Shown piece after piece: positions 8,003 to 15,764 of a stretch of DNA of 64,000 nt. The notes below the pieces were generated by a model that made no database searches, had not been told where the DNA came from, and worked only from the letters and a program-made list of their open reading frames with translations. A program made the translations under genes and the position numbers. The stretch is from Thermohalobaculum sp951813525. Its GTDB lineage: Bacteria; Pseudomonadota; Alphaproteobacteria; Rhodobacterales; Rhodobacteraceae. Each line of letters opens with the position of its first letter. Position 1 is the stretch's first letter. The stretch spans positions 930,001 to 994,000 of the forward strand of contig CATOTJ020000002.1 of the NCBI GenBank assembly GCA_951813525.2, read 5' to 3'.

Positions 8003-9505
8003 ATGCTCGATGACGCTTCCAAACTGCCGGATGACCCCAAGGAGCTGAAGTCGGTCGCCGTCCAGCTTGCGAGCACCGTGAAGTCCCAGGCGTTGGAAAT
8101 TGCCCGGCTGAAGCATCAGCTCGCGGGGCATCGACAGCACCGGTTCGGCTCGAAGTCCGAGACCTCCGATCAGCTCAATCTCGAACTGCGTCTCGAAGAG
8201 GAAGAGACAGCGGCGGCCCAGGTCGCACCGTCGGAGGAAGAGGGCGACACCGACAATCAGGAAAAGCCCAAGCGCAAGCCTCTGCCGCCGGAACTGCCGC
8301 GCAACGAGGAAGTGCTGTCACCCGGTGATACCTGCGCCTGCGGTGGCAATTTGCGGGCGATCAGCGAAGATGTGACCGAGGAGCTGGAATATATCCCCGG
8401 CAGGTTCGTGGTGAACCGCATCGTCCGACCGCGCATGGCCTGCAGCTGCTGCGAGAAGATCTGCCAAGCGGTGCTGCCATCGCGTCCGATTGAACGCGGC
8501 CGGCCCGGCCCCGGCCTGCTAGCGCATGTGCTCGTGAACAAATATGCCGACCATTGCCCGCTCTATCGCCAAAGCCAGATCTTTGGGCGTGAGGGCATCG
8601 ACCTGGATCGCTCAACCCTTGCCGATTGGGTCGGCAAATCGGCAAAGCTGCTGGAACCGCTGGCCGACGCCATCGGGCGGTATGTTCGCAGCGGCCACGC
8701 AATCTTTGCGGACGACACCCCGATCAAGATGCAGGCGAAGGGCAAATGCGCGACAGCACGGATCTGGACCTATGTCCGTGACGAGCGCCCGTGGGCAAGC
8801 GGTGATCCGCCCGCAGCTTGGTACCAGTTCAGCACGGACCGCGAAGGCAAGCATCCCGCCGACCATCTCAGCAAGTTCAAGGGCTGGATGCACGCCGACG
8901 GCTACTCCGGGTTCAACAAGCTGTATCGCGCCGGCGAGGTGCACGAAGTTGCCTGCATGGCCCATGTTCGGCGCAAGTTCGTCGACATCTTCAAGGCGAG
9001 CGGCCTGGAGGTCGCCGAAGAAGCTATCAAGCGCATCGCCGCCCTCTACCGCGTCGAGAAAGAGGCCCGTGGCAAATGCCCCGACGACCGGGTGCGGCTC
9101 CGCCAAGAAAAGGCCAAACCGGTCTTCGATGGCTTGGAAGCGTGGTTGCACGCCCAGTTGTCGAGGATTCCAGGCAAATCCGAACTCGCCAAGGCGATCC
9201 GCTACGCACTGACCCGCATGAAGAAAATGCGCCCATATCTCGACCACGGCTTCCTGGAGATCGACAACAATTCAGCTGAGCGGGCGATGCGTTGTGTGGC
9301 CCTCGGAAGGAAGAACTATCTCTTTGTAGGCTCAAAGGGCGGCGGCAACGCCGCTGCAATCGCCTATACCCTGATCGAGACCGCGAAGCTGAATGGCATC
9401 GACCCGCAAGCCTGGCTGACGCACGTCCTTCGCCACATCGCAGATCACAAGATCACTCGGCTGGACGAGTTGATGCCCTGGAGTTACGCTGCAAGAGCAG
9501 CGTAA
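8003..9505 (+). CDS. tnpC: IS66 transposase TnpC (DDE)
   Basis: A 500-aa full-length IS66 transposase. There is an N-terminal coiled coil (about residues 15-45) followed by HRFGSKSE, then a zinc-finger-like Cys segment (CACGG, CSCCEKIC, residues 111-155). The catalytic core has DDE residues in FADDTPI, HADGYSGFN and DNNSAERAMR, and a C-terminal IS66_C segment (LIETAKLNGIDPQAWL) follows. The gene appears intact, so the element may be active. Confidence 0.93.
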   Translation: MLDDASKLPDDPKELKSVAVQLASTVKSQALEIARLKHQLAGHRQHRFGSKSETSDQLNLELRLEEEETAAAQVAPSEEEGDTDNQEKPKRKPLPPELPRNEEVLSPGDTCACGGNLRAISEDVTEELEYIPGRFVVNRIVRPRMACSCCEKICQAVLPSRPIERGRPGPGLLAHVLVNKYADHCPLYRQSQIFGREGIDLDRSTLADWVGKSAKLLEPLADAIGRYVRSGHAIFADDTPIKMQAKGKCATARIWTYVRDERPWASGDPPAAWYQFSTDREGKHPADHLSKFKGWMHADGYSGFNKLYRAGEVHEVACMAHVRRKFVDIFKASGLEVAEEAIKRIAALYRVEKEARGKCPDDRVRLRQEKAKPVFDGLEAWLHAQLSRIPGKSELAKAIRYALTRMKKMRPYLDHGFLEIDNNSAERAMRCVALGRKNYLFVGSKGGGNAAAIAYTLIETAKLNGIDPQAWLTHVLRHIADHKITRLDELMPWSYAARAA

Positions 9506-9551
9506 CCGGGACGCACCGCAGCCCGCCAGAGCACCTTCACCGGACGGGCAC

Positions 9552-9976
9552 GAAAATCCTAAAGGTTTGCACGTTCAAGGTTGCCCCGGAGAGTCGTGGT
9601 GTGAAACTCGGCGAGCTCCTGCTGAAACAGGTTCTCTGGTATGCTCAAACGAACGTGTATGATCTGGCCTATCTCACGACCTACGAGGACCAGGCACCCT
9701 TGATAGACCTGCTTGAGTATTACGGTTTCGAGAATGCGGGCTCGAACGACAACGGTGAATTCATCTACGAGCGACCGTTTTCTTCCGACGCGCTCATGCG
9801 GGTCGACGATGTTCCGGCCTTCGATCTCGCCCGCGAGAGCTACCCCCGGTTCCTGTTTGACGATGACACACGCGGGTTTGGCATTCCGATCAGGGAAAGT
9901 TATCACGACACGCTCTATCCTGATCTATGGAATCCGAGGCAAGCCGATCTGTTTCCCGGCGCATCGCGCGCCGAGG
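9552..9976 (+). pseudogene. GNAT acetyltransferase fragment (both ends lost)
   Basis: About 141 codons remain in frame between the right end of IS66 and the left end of IS21, with no start or stop of their own. The segment KVCTFKV, the acetyl-CoA-binding-like region RGVKLGELLLKQVL, and YYGFENAG resemble a GNAT N-acetyltransferase domain. The following PIRESYHDTLYPD segment looks like the C-terminal extension of a larger protein. Since both truncations coincide with IS ends, this is the middle or C-terminal part of an island gene broken by transposition. Some GNAT proteins with such extensions are toxin-like; that is only a possibility here. Confidence 0.6.
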
Positions 9977-10098
9977 TGTCAATCGGCATCCAAACGTGAC
10001 CCCAGATCGGCGTTCAAAAGTGACCCCCCTGGTGCTGAGCAGGCCGGGTCGCGTGGAGACCTCATTTATCAGAGCGCGGCCCGGCCTGCGCGGTTGAA

Positions 10099-10827
10099 TT
10101 AGGCGCGGTTCTTGAAGCGCCAGCTTTCGTTACCGGTCTCAACGATCTCGCAATGATGTGTGAGGCGATCGAGGAGTGCGGTGGTCATCTTCGCGTCGCC
10201 GAAGACGGTTGGCCATTCTCCGAATGCCAGGTTCGTTGTGACAATGACTGATGTGCACTCATAGAGTTTGCTGATCAGGTGGAACAGCAGCTGACCACCG
10301 GTCTGAGCGAATGGCAGATAGCCAAGCTCGTCCAGAATTAGGAAGTCGAGGCGTGATATCAACTCAGCTGTCCGTCCCTGGCGCTCGGCCCGCGCTTCGG
10401 CATCGAGTTTGTTCACCAGATCGACGACATTGAAGAAGCGCCCGCGGCGGCCCTGGCGGATGCAGGCTCGAGCGATACTGACGGAGAGATGGGTTTTGCC
10501 TGTGCCGGTTCCGCCGATGAGCACGAGATTGCGCTGATGGTCGAGGAAGTCGCCGGTGGCGAGGTCACGGATCAAGGTTTCGTTGACCTCGGCCGCTTCG
10601 AAGTCGAATTCCTCCAGCTCCTTGGCCAGTGGCAGTTTCGCGATGGTCATCTGGTATTTGATTGAGCGCGCCAGCTTCTCGGAGATCTCGGCTGTCAGCA
10701 GATCGCCGATAATCTGTTGTGGTTCGTGCTGGCGCTTGATCGCAGCCGTGATGATCTCGTCGTAAGCTGTCCGCATGCCGTAGAGCTTCAGTTGGCCCAT
10801 GGCGTCCAGCACCTGTGTTCGTTCCAT
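10099..10827 (-). CDS. istB: IS21 helper ATPase IstB
   Basis: A 242-aa AAA+ ATPase of the IstB/DnaC family. Walker A is GGTGTGKTHL (near residue 105), Walker B is FLILDELGY, and sensor I lies in SVIVTTNLAF. IstB binds target DNA and helps IstA choose and capture the insertion site. The length and termini match full-length IstB, so it should be functional. It follows istA and lies partly within an out-of-frame extension of istA. Confidence 0.93.
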   Translation of the reverse strand: MERTQVLDAMGQLKLYGMRTAYDEIITAAIKRQHEPQQIIGDLLTAEISEKLARSIKYQMTIAKLPLAKELEEFDFEAAEVNETLIRDLATGDFLDHQRNLVLIGGTGTGKTHLSVSIARACIRQGRRGRFFNVVDLVNKLDAEARAERQGRTAELISRLDFLILDELGYLPFAQTGGQLLFHLISKLYECTSVIVTTNLAFGEWPTVFGDAKMTTALLDRLTHHCEIVETGNESWRFKNRA

Positions 10828-12325
10828 TCGTTGTTCTCCTCAGGCTGTCATACCGGTCACAATTGGCGGCTGGCTCGCAGGTCAGCCGCAATGCATCCGG
10901 TGTTGTGATTGTCAGGGGTGGTGGCGGTTCGCGGCGACGGGCGAGAATGTTCAGGACCACGCTTGCGGAAGGGACATTCTGTGACAGGGCTTCTGCACAG
11001 GCCGCTTCCACCGCCTCCAGCCCATCGGAGAGGATCGCGCCTAGAACCTCGACCATCTGGCGATCACCACCGGGCTGACGCTCCAGTTTACGCTGCACAC
11101 GGCGTAACGACGGCGGCAGCTCCCACTCCTTGAACGGCGCTCCGTTGCGCAGGGCGCCAGGTTTGCGCATCAGCACCGGAATGTAATGTAGCGGGTCATA
11201 GATCGCGTTATCGCGCCCAAAAACACGGGTATGGCTGCCGACGATCTGCCCGTCTTGCCAGCATTCCAGGCGATCGGCATAGGCGCGGATCTCGACAGGT
11301 CGACCAACGGCCCGGGCATTTACCGAGTACTTGTTCTTGTCGAACCGTACGAGGCAGGTTTTGGAAACCGATGCAGGGACTGCATGAAAGCCGTCGAAGG
11401 AGCCGACATATGGGATCAAACTCGGCTGCTCTTCTTCGAACACCTCCCAGACCGTCTTGCCTGGAATGTCGGGGTGTTTGTTTGCCTTCGCATACACCAG
11501 GCACCGATCTGCCAACCAGGCATTCAGCTCTGCAAAGGATTTGAACCTCGGGCGCGGCACGAAGAAGCGTCTGCGCAGCACGCCAACCTGGTTCTCTACT
11601 TGCCCCTTCTCCCAGCCCGAGGCCGGGCTACAGGCAACGGGGTCAACCAGATAATGACCGCACATCTGCTGAAAGCGGCGGTTGTAAGCCCGACCCTTCC
11701 CGACGAAGATCGCGTCCACCGCCGTCTTCATATTGTCGTAGATCCCGCGCGCACAAGCGCCGCCAAAGAACGCAAACGCCTTGTCGTGCGCATCGAACAC
11801 CATCTCTTGGGTCTCGCGGGGATACGCGCGCACATACGGCATTCGGCTGAAGCTGAGGCGAACATGAGCGACTTTGACAGTCACTGTCACACCGTCCAGA
11901 ATCACGACCTCATGGCTCCAGTCGAACTGGTAAGCTTCGCCCGGATCAAAGCTCAAGGGAACAAACGCGCTCGCCGATGCTGCCTGCGTTCTCTTTGACC
12001 AGTTGGATGCGTATCGCCGAACCGCATCATAGCCGCCGCCGTAACCATGGTTGCGCAACTCTTCGTAGATCCGGATCAGTGTAAGGCGTTCCCGCCTCGG
12101 CTGCTTGGCATTTGCGGCCAGCATCTCGTCAAGTTCTGATCGCCATGGATCAATCTTCGGGCGAGGCTGTGTCGTGCGGTCATAGCTGAATTCGGTTGCG
12201 CCTGAACGCAGGACCTTGCGGACCGTATTCCTGGAAACCCGAAGCTCTCTGCAGATCTGCTTGATCGACTTGCCGTGAACAAAATGCGCCTGCCTGATCT
12301 TTGCGATCGTTTCCACAACCAACAT
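10565..12325 (-). CDS. istA: IS21 transposase IstA (overlong reading frame)
   Basis: An IstA transposase with an N-terminal helix-turn-helix (SIKQICRELRVSRNTVRKVLRSG, about residues 20-42) and an integrase core with DDE residues in YQFDWSHE, YDNMKTAV and EKGQVENQ. The recognisable protein ends near residue 500 (DRYDSLR), about where istB begins. The frame stays open for another 87 codons inside istB, giving a nominal 586 aa with a low-complexity tail. A lost stop codon or a small frameshift near 10830 would explain this. The N-terminal catalytic parts look intact. Confidence 0.88.
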   Translation of the reverse strand: MLVVETIAKIRQAHFVHGKSIKQICRELRVSRNTVRKVLRSGATEFSYDRTTQPRPKIDPWRSELDEMLAANAKQPRRERLTLIRIYEELRNHGYGGGYDAVRRYASNWSKRTQAASASAFVPLSFDPGEAYQFDWSHEVVILDGVTVTVKVAHVRLSFSRMPYVRAYPRETQEMVFDAHDKAFAFFGGACARGIYDNMKTAVDAIFVGKGRAYNRRFQQMCGHYLVDPVACSPASGWEKGQVENQVGVLRRRFFVPRPRFKSFAELNAWLADRCLVYAKANKHPDIPGKTVWEVFEEEQPSLIPYVGSFDGFHAVPASVSKTCLVRFDKNKYSVNARAVGRPVEIRAYADRLECWQDGQIVGSHTRVFGRDNAIYDPLHYIPVLMRKPGALRNGAPFKEWELPPSLRRVQRKLERQPGGDRQMVEVLGAILSDGLEAVEAACAEALSQNVPSASVVLNILARRREPPPPLTITTPDALRLTCEPAANCDRYDSLRRTTNGTNTGAGRHGPTEALRHADSLRRDHHGCDQAPARTTTDYRRSADSRDLREAGALNQIPDDHRETATGQGAGGIRLRSGRGQRNLDP

Positions 12326-12439
12326 CCCCTGATCGCTCCCTCACTCTTTTGAGGAAGCTTCTCGTACGAATTGTCAGGGGGGTCACTTTTGGGCGCCGAT
12401 TACCCCAACAAGGGGGTCAATCTTGCATGCCGATCCACA

Positions 12440-13060
12440 CACGGGGTCACCGTGGCGTGACCTGCCGCCCGCTTTTGGAAATTGGAACAGCCAGTTCCGG
12501 CGCTTCCGGCGATGGGCCAAAGCAGGTGTTTTCGAGAGTCTTTTCAAGGCGGTGAGTGATGACCCCGACCTTGAATATGCGCTTATCGATGGCACCATTG
12601 TTCAGGTTCACCAGAAAGCCACCGGCGCAAAAGGGGGGCTCAGGCTCAGGCCATCGGACGCTCGCGTGGCGGGCTGACGACCAAGATCGTAGCGCTGGTC
12701 GATGCGCTTGGGAACCTGGTGCGGTTCCTGCTTCTGCCGGGACAGGCGCACGATATGAAGGGTGTCGCGCCGCTGATCAAAGATGTTTCGTTCGATGCCC
12801 TGCTCGCGGACAGGGCATTTGACGCGAATTGGCTGCTGAAAGAACTCGATGCGCGCGGCGCAACCGCCGTGATCCCGCCTAAGGGCAATCGAAAGATAAA
12901 GCGCGCCTACGACATTGAGGTCTACAAATGGCGGCATCTCGTCGAAAACTACTTCGCAAAGATAAAGGAATTCAGAGGCATAGCCACGCGGTACGACAAA
13001 ACTGATTGCAGCTACGCCGCCTGCTGGAACCTCGCTGCTGCGCTCATCGCGTCAAGATGA
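12440..13060 (+). pseudogene. IS5-family transposase, N-terminally truncated, with a -1 frameshift site
   Basis: The sequence starts abruptly at TGSPWRDLPPAFG, internal to the usual IS5/IS427 transposase. It continues through DGTIVQVHQ (first catalytic Asp) to GAKGG, then shifts by -1 at A-AAA-GGG-GGG (12629-12638) into the frame reading GGLTTKIVALVDALG, LLPGQAHD, LADRAFDAN (second Asp) and RHLVENYFAKIKEFR (Glu). IS427-group elements normally make their transposase by such frameshifting, so the frameshift itself is not decay. The missing N-terminus is. The neighbouring IS21 end explains the truncation. Confidence 0.75.
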
Positions 13061-13074
13061 ATGTCCACAGACCC
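12440..13074 (+). mobile_element. IS5-family (IS427-like) element, left end lost
   Basis: The right part of an IS5-type element, cut at its left by IS21. Its right end (…GTCCACAGACCC, ending near 13074) lies inside the integrase gene. The left terminal repeat and the first 60-odd codons of the transposase are missing, so the element cannot move by itself. Confidence 0.7.
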
Positions 13075-14020
13075 TCGTTTTCATCCAAGAATTCCACGTG
13101 TTCTCACTGATCACGCCCTTCTTCCAGGCTGTGGGGCTGTGGAAGATCATTGCGCTTTCGTTGTTTGTTTTGGCCTCGGCGAGTACGGCCTTCGCCTGCC
13201 AAGTCAGAGGAACTCGGAACGCCCAATCCGTTTTCATTCGCGCGCGAGGGATCGTCCAAATGTCGCCGTCGATCTCTGCCCACCCTGCCTTCGTCACCAT
13301 GGCCACACGTGGCACTGTCAGTATGTAGAACCTGAAACCAAGATGGGCGACCGATGACCCCAGCGCACCATAGAGCCGCGGCGCATCTTTCCAGTCCAGC
13401 GCACGGAGATGCTTTACAGCGCGGCACTGCGGCCCGAGTTGCATCTTGGCACGTTCGATCAACCCAAGGTCCACATCGGCGTCGCTCGCCGCGGCGAAAC
13501 GGATGATGTAGTCGAGTCGGTTGATTGCCTTCTTCGACGTCTCAATTTTCGTCTGCCAAATTGGCCGAAATGTGTTGACGATCTGGTTCACTGTCAGAGC
13601 GGCCGGTGATGTCTTTTCTATCATAGGTAGAACGTGAAGACGGAGAGGATCGATCCACTGCCCAGCTTTGCCCCCGTCCTTCAGTGTCGCTTTCTTCGCC
13701 TCGAACGCGGCAGCAGTTACCTCAGCGAGCGTAGGTTTGTTGTGATCAAGCAGACGCCGTTCTTCCGCCCTTTCTTGCCGCGGGTCCCGACCTTCTGCTG
13801 CCACGGATCGCCACTTCGTCGCTAGCTCTCGGGCGCGTGCGAGCGATATGGCGGGGTAGGGGCCGAGGCCCATTCGGTGTCGGTGGCGGCGGAGTTGAAA
13901 CCTGAAGATCCACGACGCAGAAGTCGGCGACTGGCGCAGGAAAAACAGGCCACCGCCATCGCTGTATTCGCCAGGAACACAGGCCTTTAAAAATGAGTCT
14001 TTGAGCTTGGACGGAGTCAT
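13052..14020 (-). pseudogene. P4-type tyrosine integrase, C-terminus lost to an IS
   Basis: Residues 1-315 match phage-P4-like integrases. There is an N-terminal DUF4102-type arm-binding domain (LKDSFLKACVPGEYSDGGGL, then MGLGPYPAISLARARE), a core-binding domain, and the start of the catalytic domain, with the first catalytic Arg region (TVPRVAMVTKAGWAEID) and the TIPRARMKTDWAFRVPL strand. The frame then runs into the IS5-type element at about 13075 and stops after eight foreign codons. The H-x-x-R box and the catalytic Tyr are missing. The start lies about 145 bases inside the right attachment repeat, the usual place for an island integrase. Confidence 0.85.
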
Positions 14021-14038
14021 AGCTTCGGTCCCAATCTA

Positions 14039-14059
14039 TTGGGCCACTTATTGGGCCAC
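14039..14059 (+). repeat. Paired TTGGGCCA repeat, right island end
   Basis: TTGGGCCA-CTTA-TTGGGCCA arrangement upstream of the integrase start. It matches the pair at 2836-2856 at 19 of 21 positions in the same orientation. It may serve integrase arm binding or control of the integrase promoter. Confidence 0.55.
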
Positions 14060-14163
14060 TATATCATGGTGCCTAGGCCTTTTTGCGTCAACTGGTAGAT
14101 CGGAATCGATCGATGCGGCGTTTAAACGGCGTATAGTGCGGGTAAAACTTCGACTCCGACTCA

Positions 14164-14178
14164 CGTCAACCGCGCCAC
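14164..14178 (+). repeat. Right attachment repeat (attR)
   Basis: CGTCAACCGCGCCAC, identical to the 3' end of tRNA-Asp at 2764-2778. The bases to its left share only scattered similarity with the tRNA T-arm, so the crossover region is about 15 bp. Confidence 0.85.
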
Positions 14179-14635
14179 TTTCCCCTTCGATACGAAGCTG
14201 ATCCAAAGCAGCGAAGTCATTGCGGTTGTGACTGTTCGGGTTGTTCGTGCGTCGACCATTGCACGAGCGATAACGAACACGGATTGCAATTCGAAAGGTG
14301 AGCGGTGCAAAATGCAAATTGAAAATTTAACTGCTCTCGGAGGGCGCGCATAGGTAGTACTTGGTGCGTCTATCTCATCCAGAACAAGAAATGATGATCT
14401 ACCCCAGAACAGATCTGCGCGATTCGCGGGTTTCGAGTACACGCAAATGGTTATCTCCTTTGGGGAGAATTTTACGCCATAAATCGCGCATAGATTGAAT
14501 TTGAATGCTAACTAACCCCAAAAGTTGGAGCGTGATCACCAGAAATCACTGGCAGTTCCGCAGGCGTTGTCGGACAATATTGACGGTGCGATGACGGGGA
14601 CGAGGACTAAGTAGAGTCCAATATTTTGGTGGGTA
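14179..14635. other. Non-coding stretch right of the island
   Basis: About 460 bases between attR and the next gene. It is AT-richer than its surroundings (around 14280-14520) and has no reading frame with family features. It probably holds the promoter of the 14636 gene, but no clear -35/-10 pair or operator was identified. Confidence 0.4.
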
Positions 14636-15616
14636 GTGATGGATCAGGGCAAGTTTTTTGAAACGGTTATCGAGCCGGGCGTAGAGCGTCTGGGCCTGTT
14701 CGGCGTGGCGCATGACATACACTTTGACGGGCGGAACTTTGTCGTTTTGCACAAGGTGTCCAAAAACGTCTTTACCGAGTTTGACGGTAAACTTTCGCGC
14801 TATTTGGCGGCAGTGAAGGGGCGGGGACTGCCTTGCGCAACCGTGCAGACGACCATCCGCGATGTGGCGACCGGTCGGACATGGACACCCTATGCGCCGC
14901 GACACACACCGTCGGTACCCCATGCTCTGGCCGTTGCCGGTCGATTGGCATTGGGATCGGAATCGGCTGCGGATGTTCGCGTCGGGGCCTGGGTCACCGA
15001 TGACGGCGGTTCAGATGAAACGTTCAGCGTCAGCCGCGAGTCAATCGAAATGCTGGAGCGGGGCCTGGGCATCTGCCGGATGATCGGCACCATCGATTTC
15101 CTGGAAATATCTGGCGATTTCGAGCGCGTAATGGCGCGTCCGCTTGGCAGCAAGATGGACATGGTCGTGATCGATCTTGCCCGCGGGATGCTGTCGATCC
15201 CGACGGTTTCCGAACTGGGTGGATCGGCCTGGCAAGGCCCGATTTACGGATTTGAGAAAGCGATAAATCAGGCGCCGGCGATCATGTCATTCCTGGCGCG
15301 TGCACGTCATGCGGTAGCAATCTGCAAGGAAGATGCGATCCACAATTTCCGGGAGGCAGCGGAAAACAGGATACTCAGTTTCAACGATGCGCTGGCTGGA
15401 CGCCCCTTGGCGGGCTATCGGCTGGATGGCGCGACGGCGCTGGTCTCGCGCCTGCAGGCTGGGCTGGGCGATACGCTGCTGGGTCTTTCCGAAGCGGCGC
15501 AGATGACAGCATTGGATTGGGCGGTCCAGGTCCGCGACATGCCGTCGTTGTCCGAGGGCAGTTCTGCTGCGCTGGTCGACAACAAGAACGAGTTGCGGCC
15601 ACGCTTGGTGAAATAG
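14636..15616 (+). CDS. Uncharacterised protein (326 aa)
   Basis: A 326-aa soluble protein that I do not recognise. The start is GTG-ATG, so either codon may be used. It has alternating hydrophobic and acidic stretches, no signal peptide and no membrane segment. A central SELGGSAWQGPIYGF region is rich in Gly and aromatics, and the C-terminal half is helical. A perfect 10-bp hairpin follows 100 bases after the stop, so it is probably a single-gene unit. It sits at the boundary of the island but outside the attachment repeat, so it belongs to the host chromosome. Coding use looks normal. Confidence 0.7.
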   Translation: MMDQGKFFETVIEPGVERLGLFGVAHDIHFDGRNFVVLHKVSKNVFTEFDGKLSRYLAAVKGRGLPCATVQTTIRDVATGRTWTPYAPRHTPSVPHALAVAGRLALGSESAADVRVGAWVTDDGGSDETFSVSRESIEMLERGLGICRMIGTIDFLEISGDFERVMARPLGSKMDMVVIDLARGMLSIPTVSELGGSAWQGPIYGFEKAINQAPAIMSFLARARHAVAICKEDAIHNFREAAENRILSFNDALAGRPLAGYRLDGATALVSRLQAGLGDTLLGLSEAAQMTALDWAVQVRDMPSLSEGSSAALVDNKNELRPRLVK

Positions 15617-15715
15617 GCGGACCGGCGATGGCCCGCTCTCCTGATCATGTCGGGGATTGAGCGGCCGGGCACCGCAGATACCATTGACGACCCTATTGCG
15701 GACCTGAAATCACGG

Positions 15716-15741
15716 ACACCCGCGCTGCAAGGCGCGGGTGT
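15716..15741 (+). terminator. Hairpin downstream of the 14636 gene
   Basis: Perfect 10-bp stem ACACCCGCGC / GCGCGGGTGT with a six-base loop. It is followed by CTTGCTTT, only weakly T-rich. It lies 100 bases past the stop and 24 bases before the next start, so it likely separates the two transcription units. Confidence 0.55.
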
Positions 15742-15764
15742 CTTGCTTTGCGATGGGAGAGAAC

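Larger units (their letters stand above)
7161..9551 (+). mobile_element. IS66-family insertion sequence
   Basis: A complete three-gene IS66 element (tnpA, tnpB, tnpC in the same direction). The ends are imperfect inverted repeats of about 28 bp: the left begins GTAACCGTCCGG at 7161, and the right, read on the minus strand, begins GTGCCCGTCCGG at 9551; 19 of 28 positions agree. The 8-bp flanks (GACGCACC and GAAAATCC) are not identical, so no clean target duplication remains and the flanking DNA may have been rearranged. Confidence 0.8.
9977..12439 (-). mobile_element. IS21-family insertion sequence
   Basis: An IS21 element encoding istA and istB on the minus strand. The left end begins TGTCAATCGGCATCC at 9977. 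The right end, read on the minus strand from 12439, begins TGTGGATCGGCATGC (12 of these first 15 bases agree). Both ends also carry inner copies of a TCGGCG..CAAAAGTGACCCCC motif, the multiple terminal transposase sites typical of IS21. The left flank is the GNAT fragment and the right flank is the broken IS5-type element. No target duplication is visible. Confidence 0.82.
2764..14163. mobile_element. tRNA-Asp-integrated genomic island (11.4 kb, defective)
   Basis: The segment between two exact copies of the 15-bp tRNA 3' end. It carries a cyclase/ATPase gene, three insertion sequences or remnants, a GNAT fragment and a P4-type tyrosine integrase gene at the far end that reads inwards from the right attachment site. 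This is the standard layout of an integrative element at a tRNA gene. The integrase has lost its catalytic C-terminus to an IS, so the island is probably immobile on its own. Confidence 0.8.

Noticed and set aside
13061..13825. Plus-strand short frames over the integrase
   Set aside because: They are antisense shadows of the integrase gene with no start signals.
14097..14163. Second tRNA-like sequence beside attR
   Set aside because: Only the last 15 bases match tRNA-Asp; no complete cloverleaf can be drawn.
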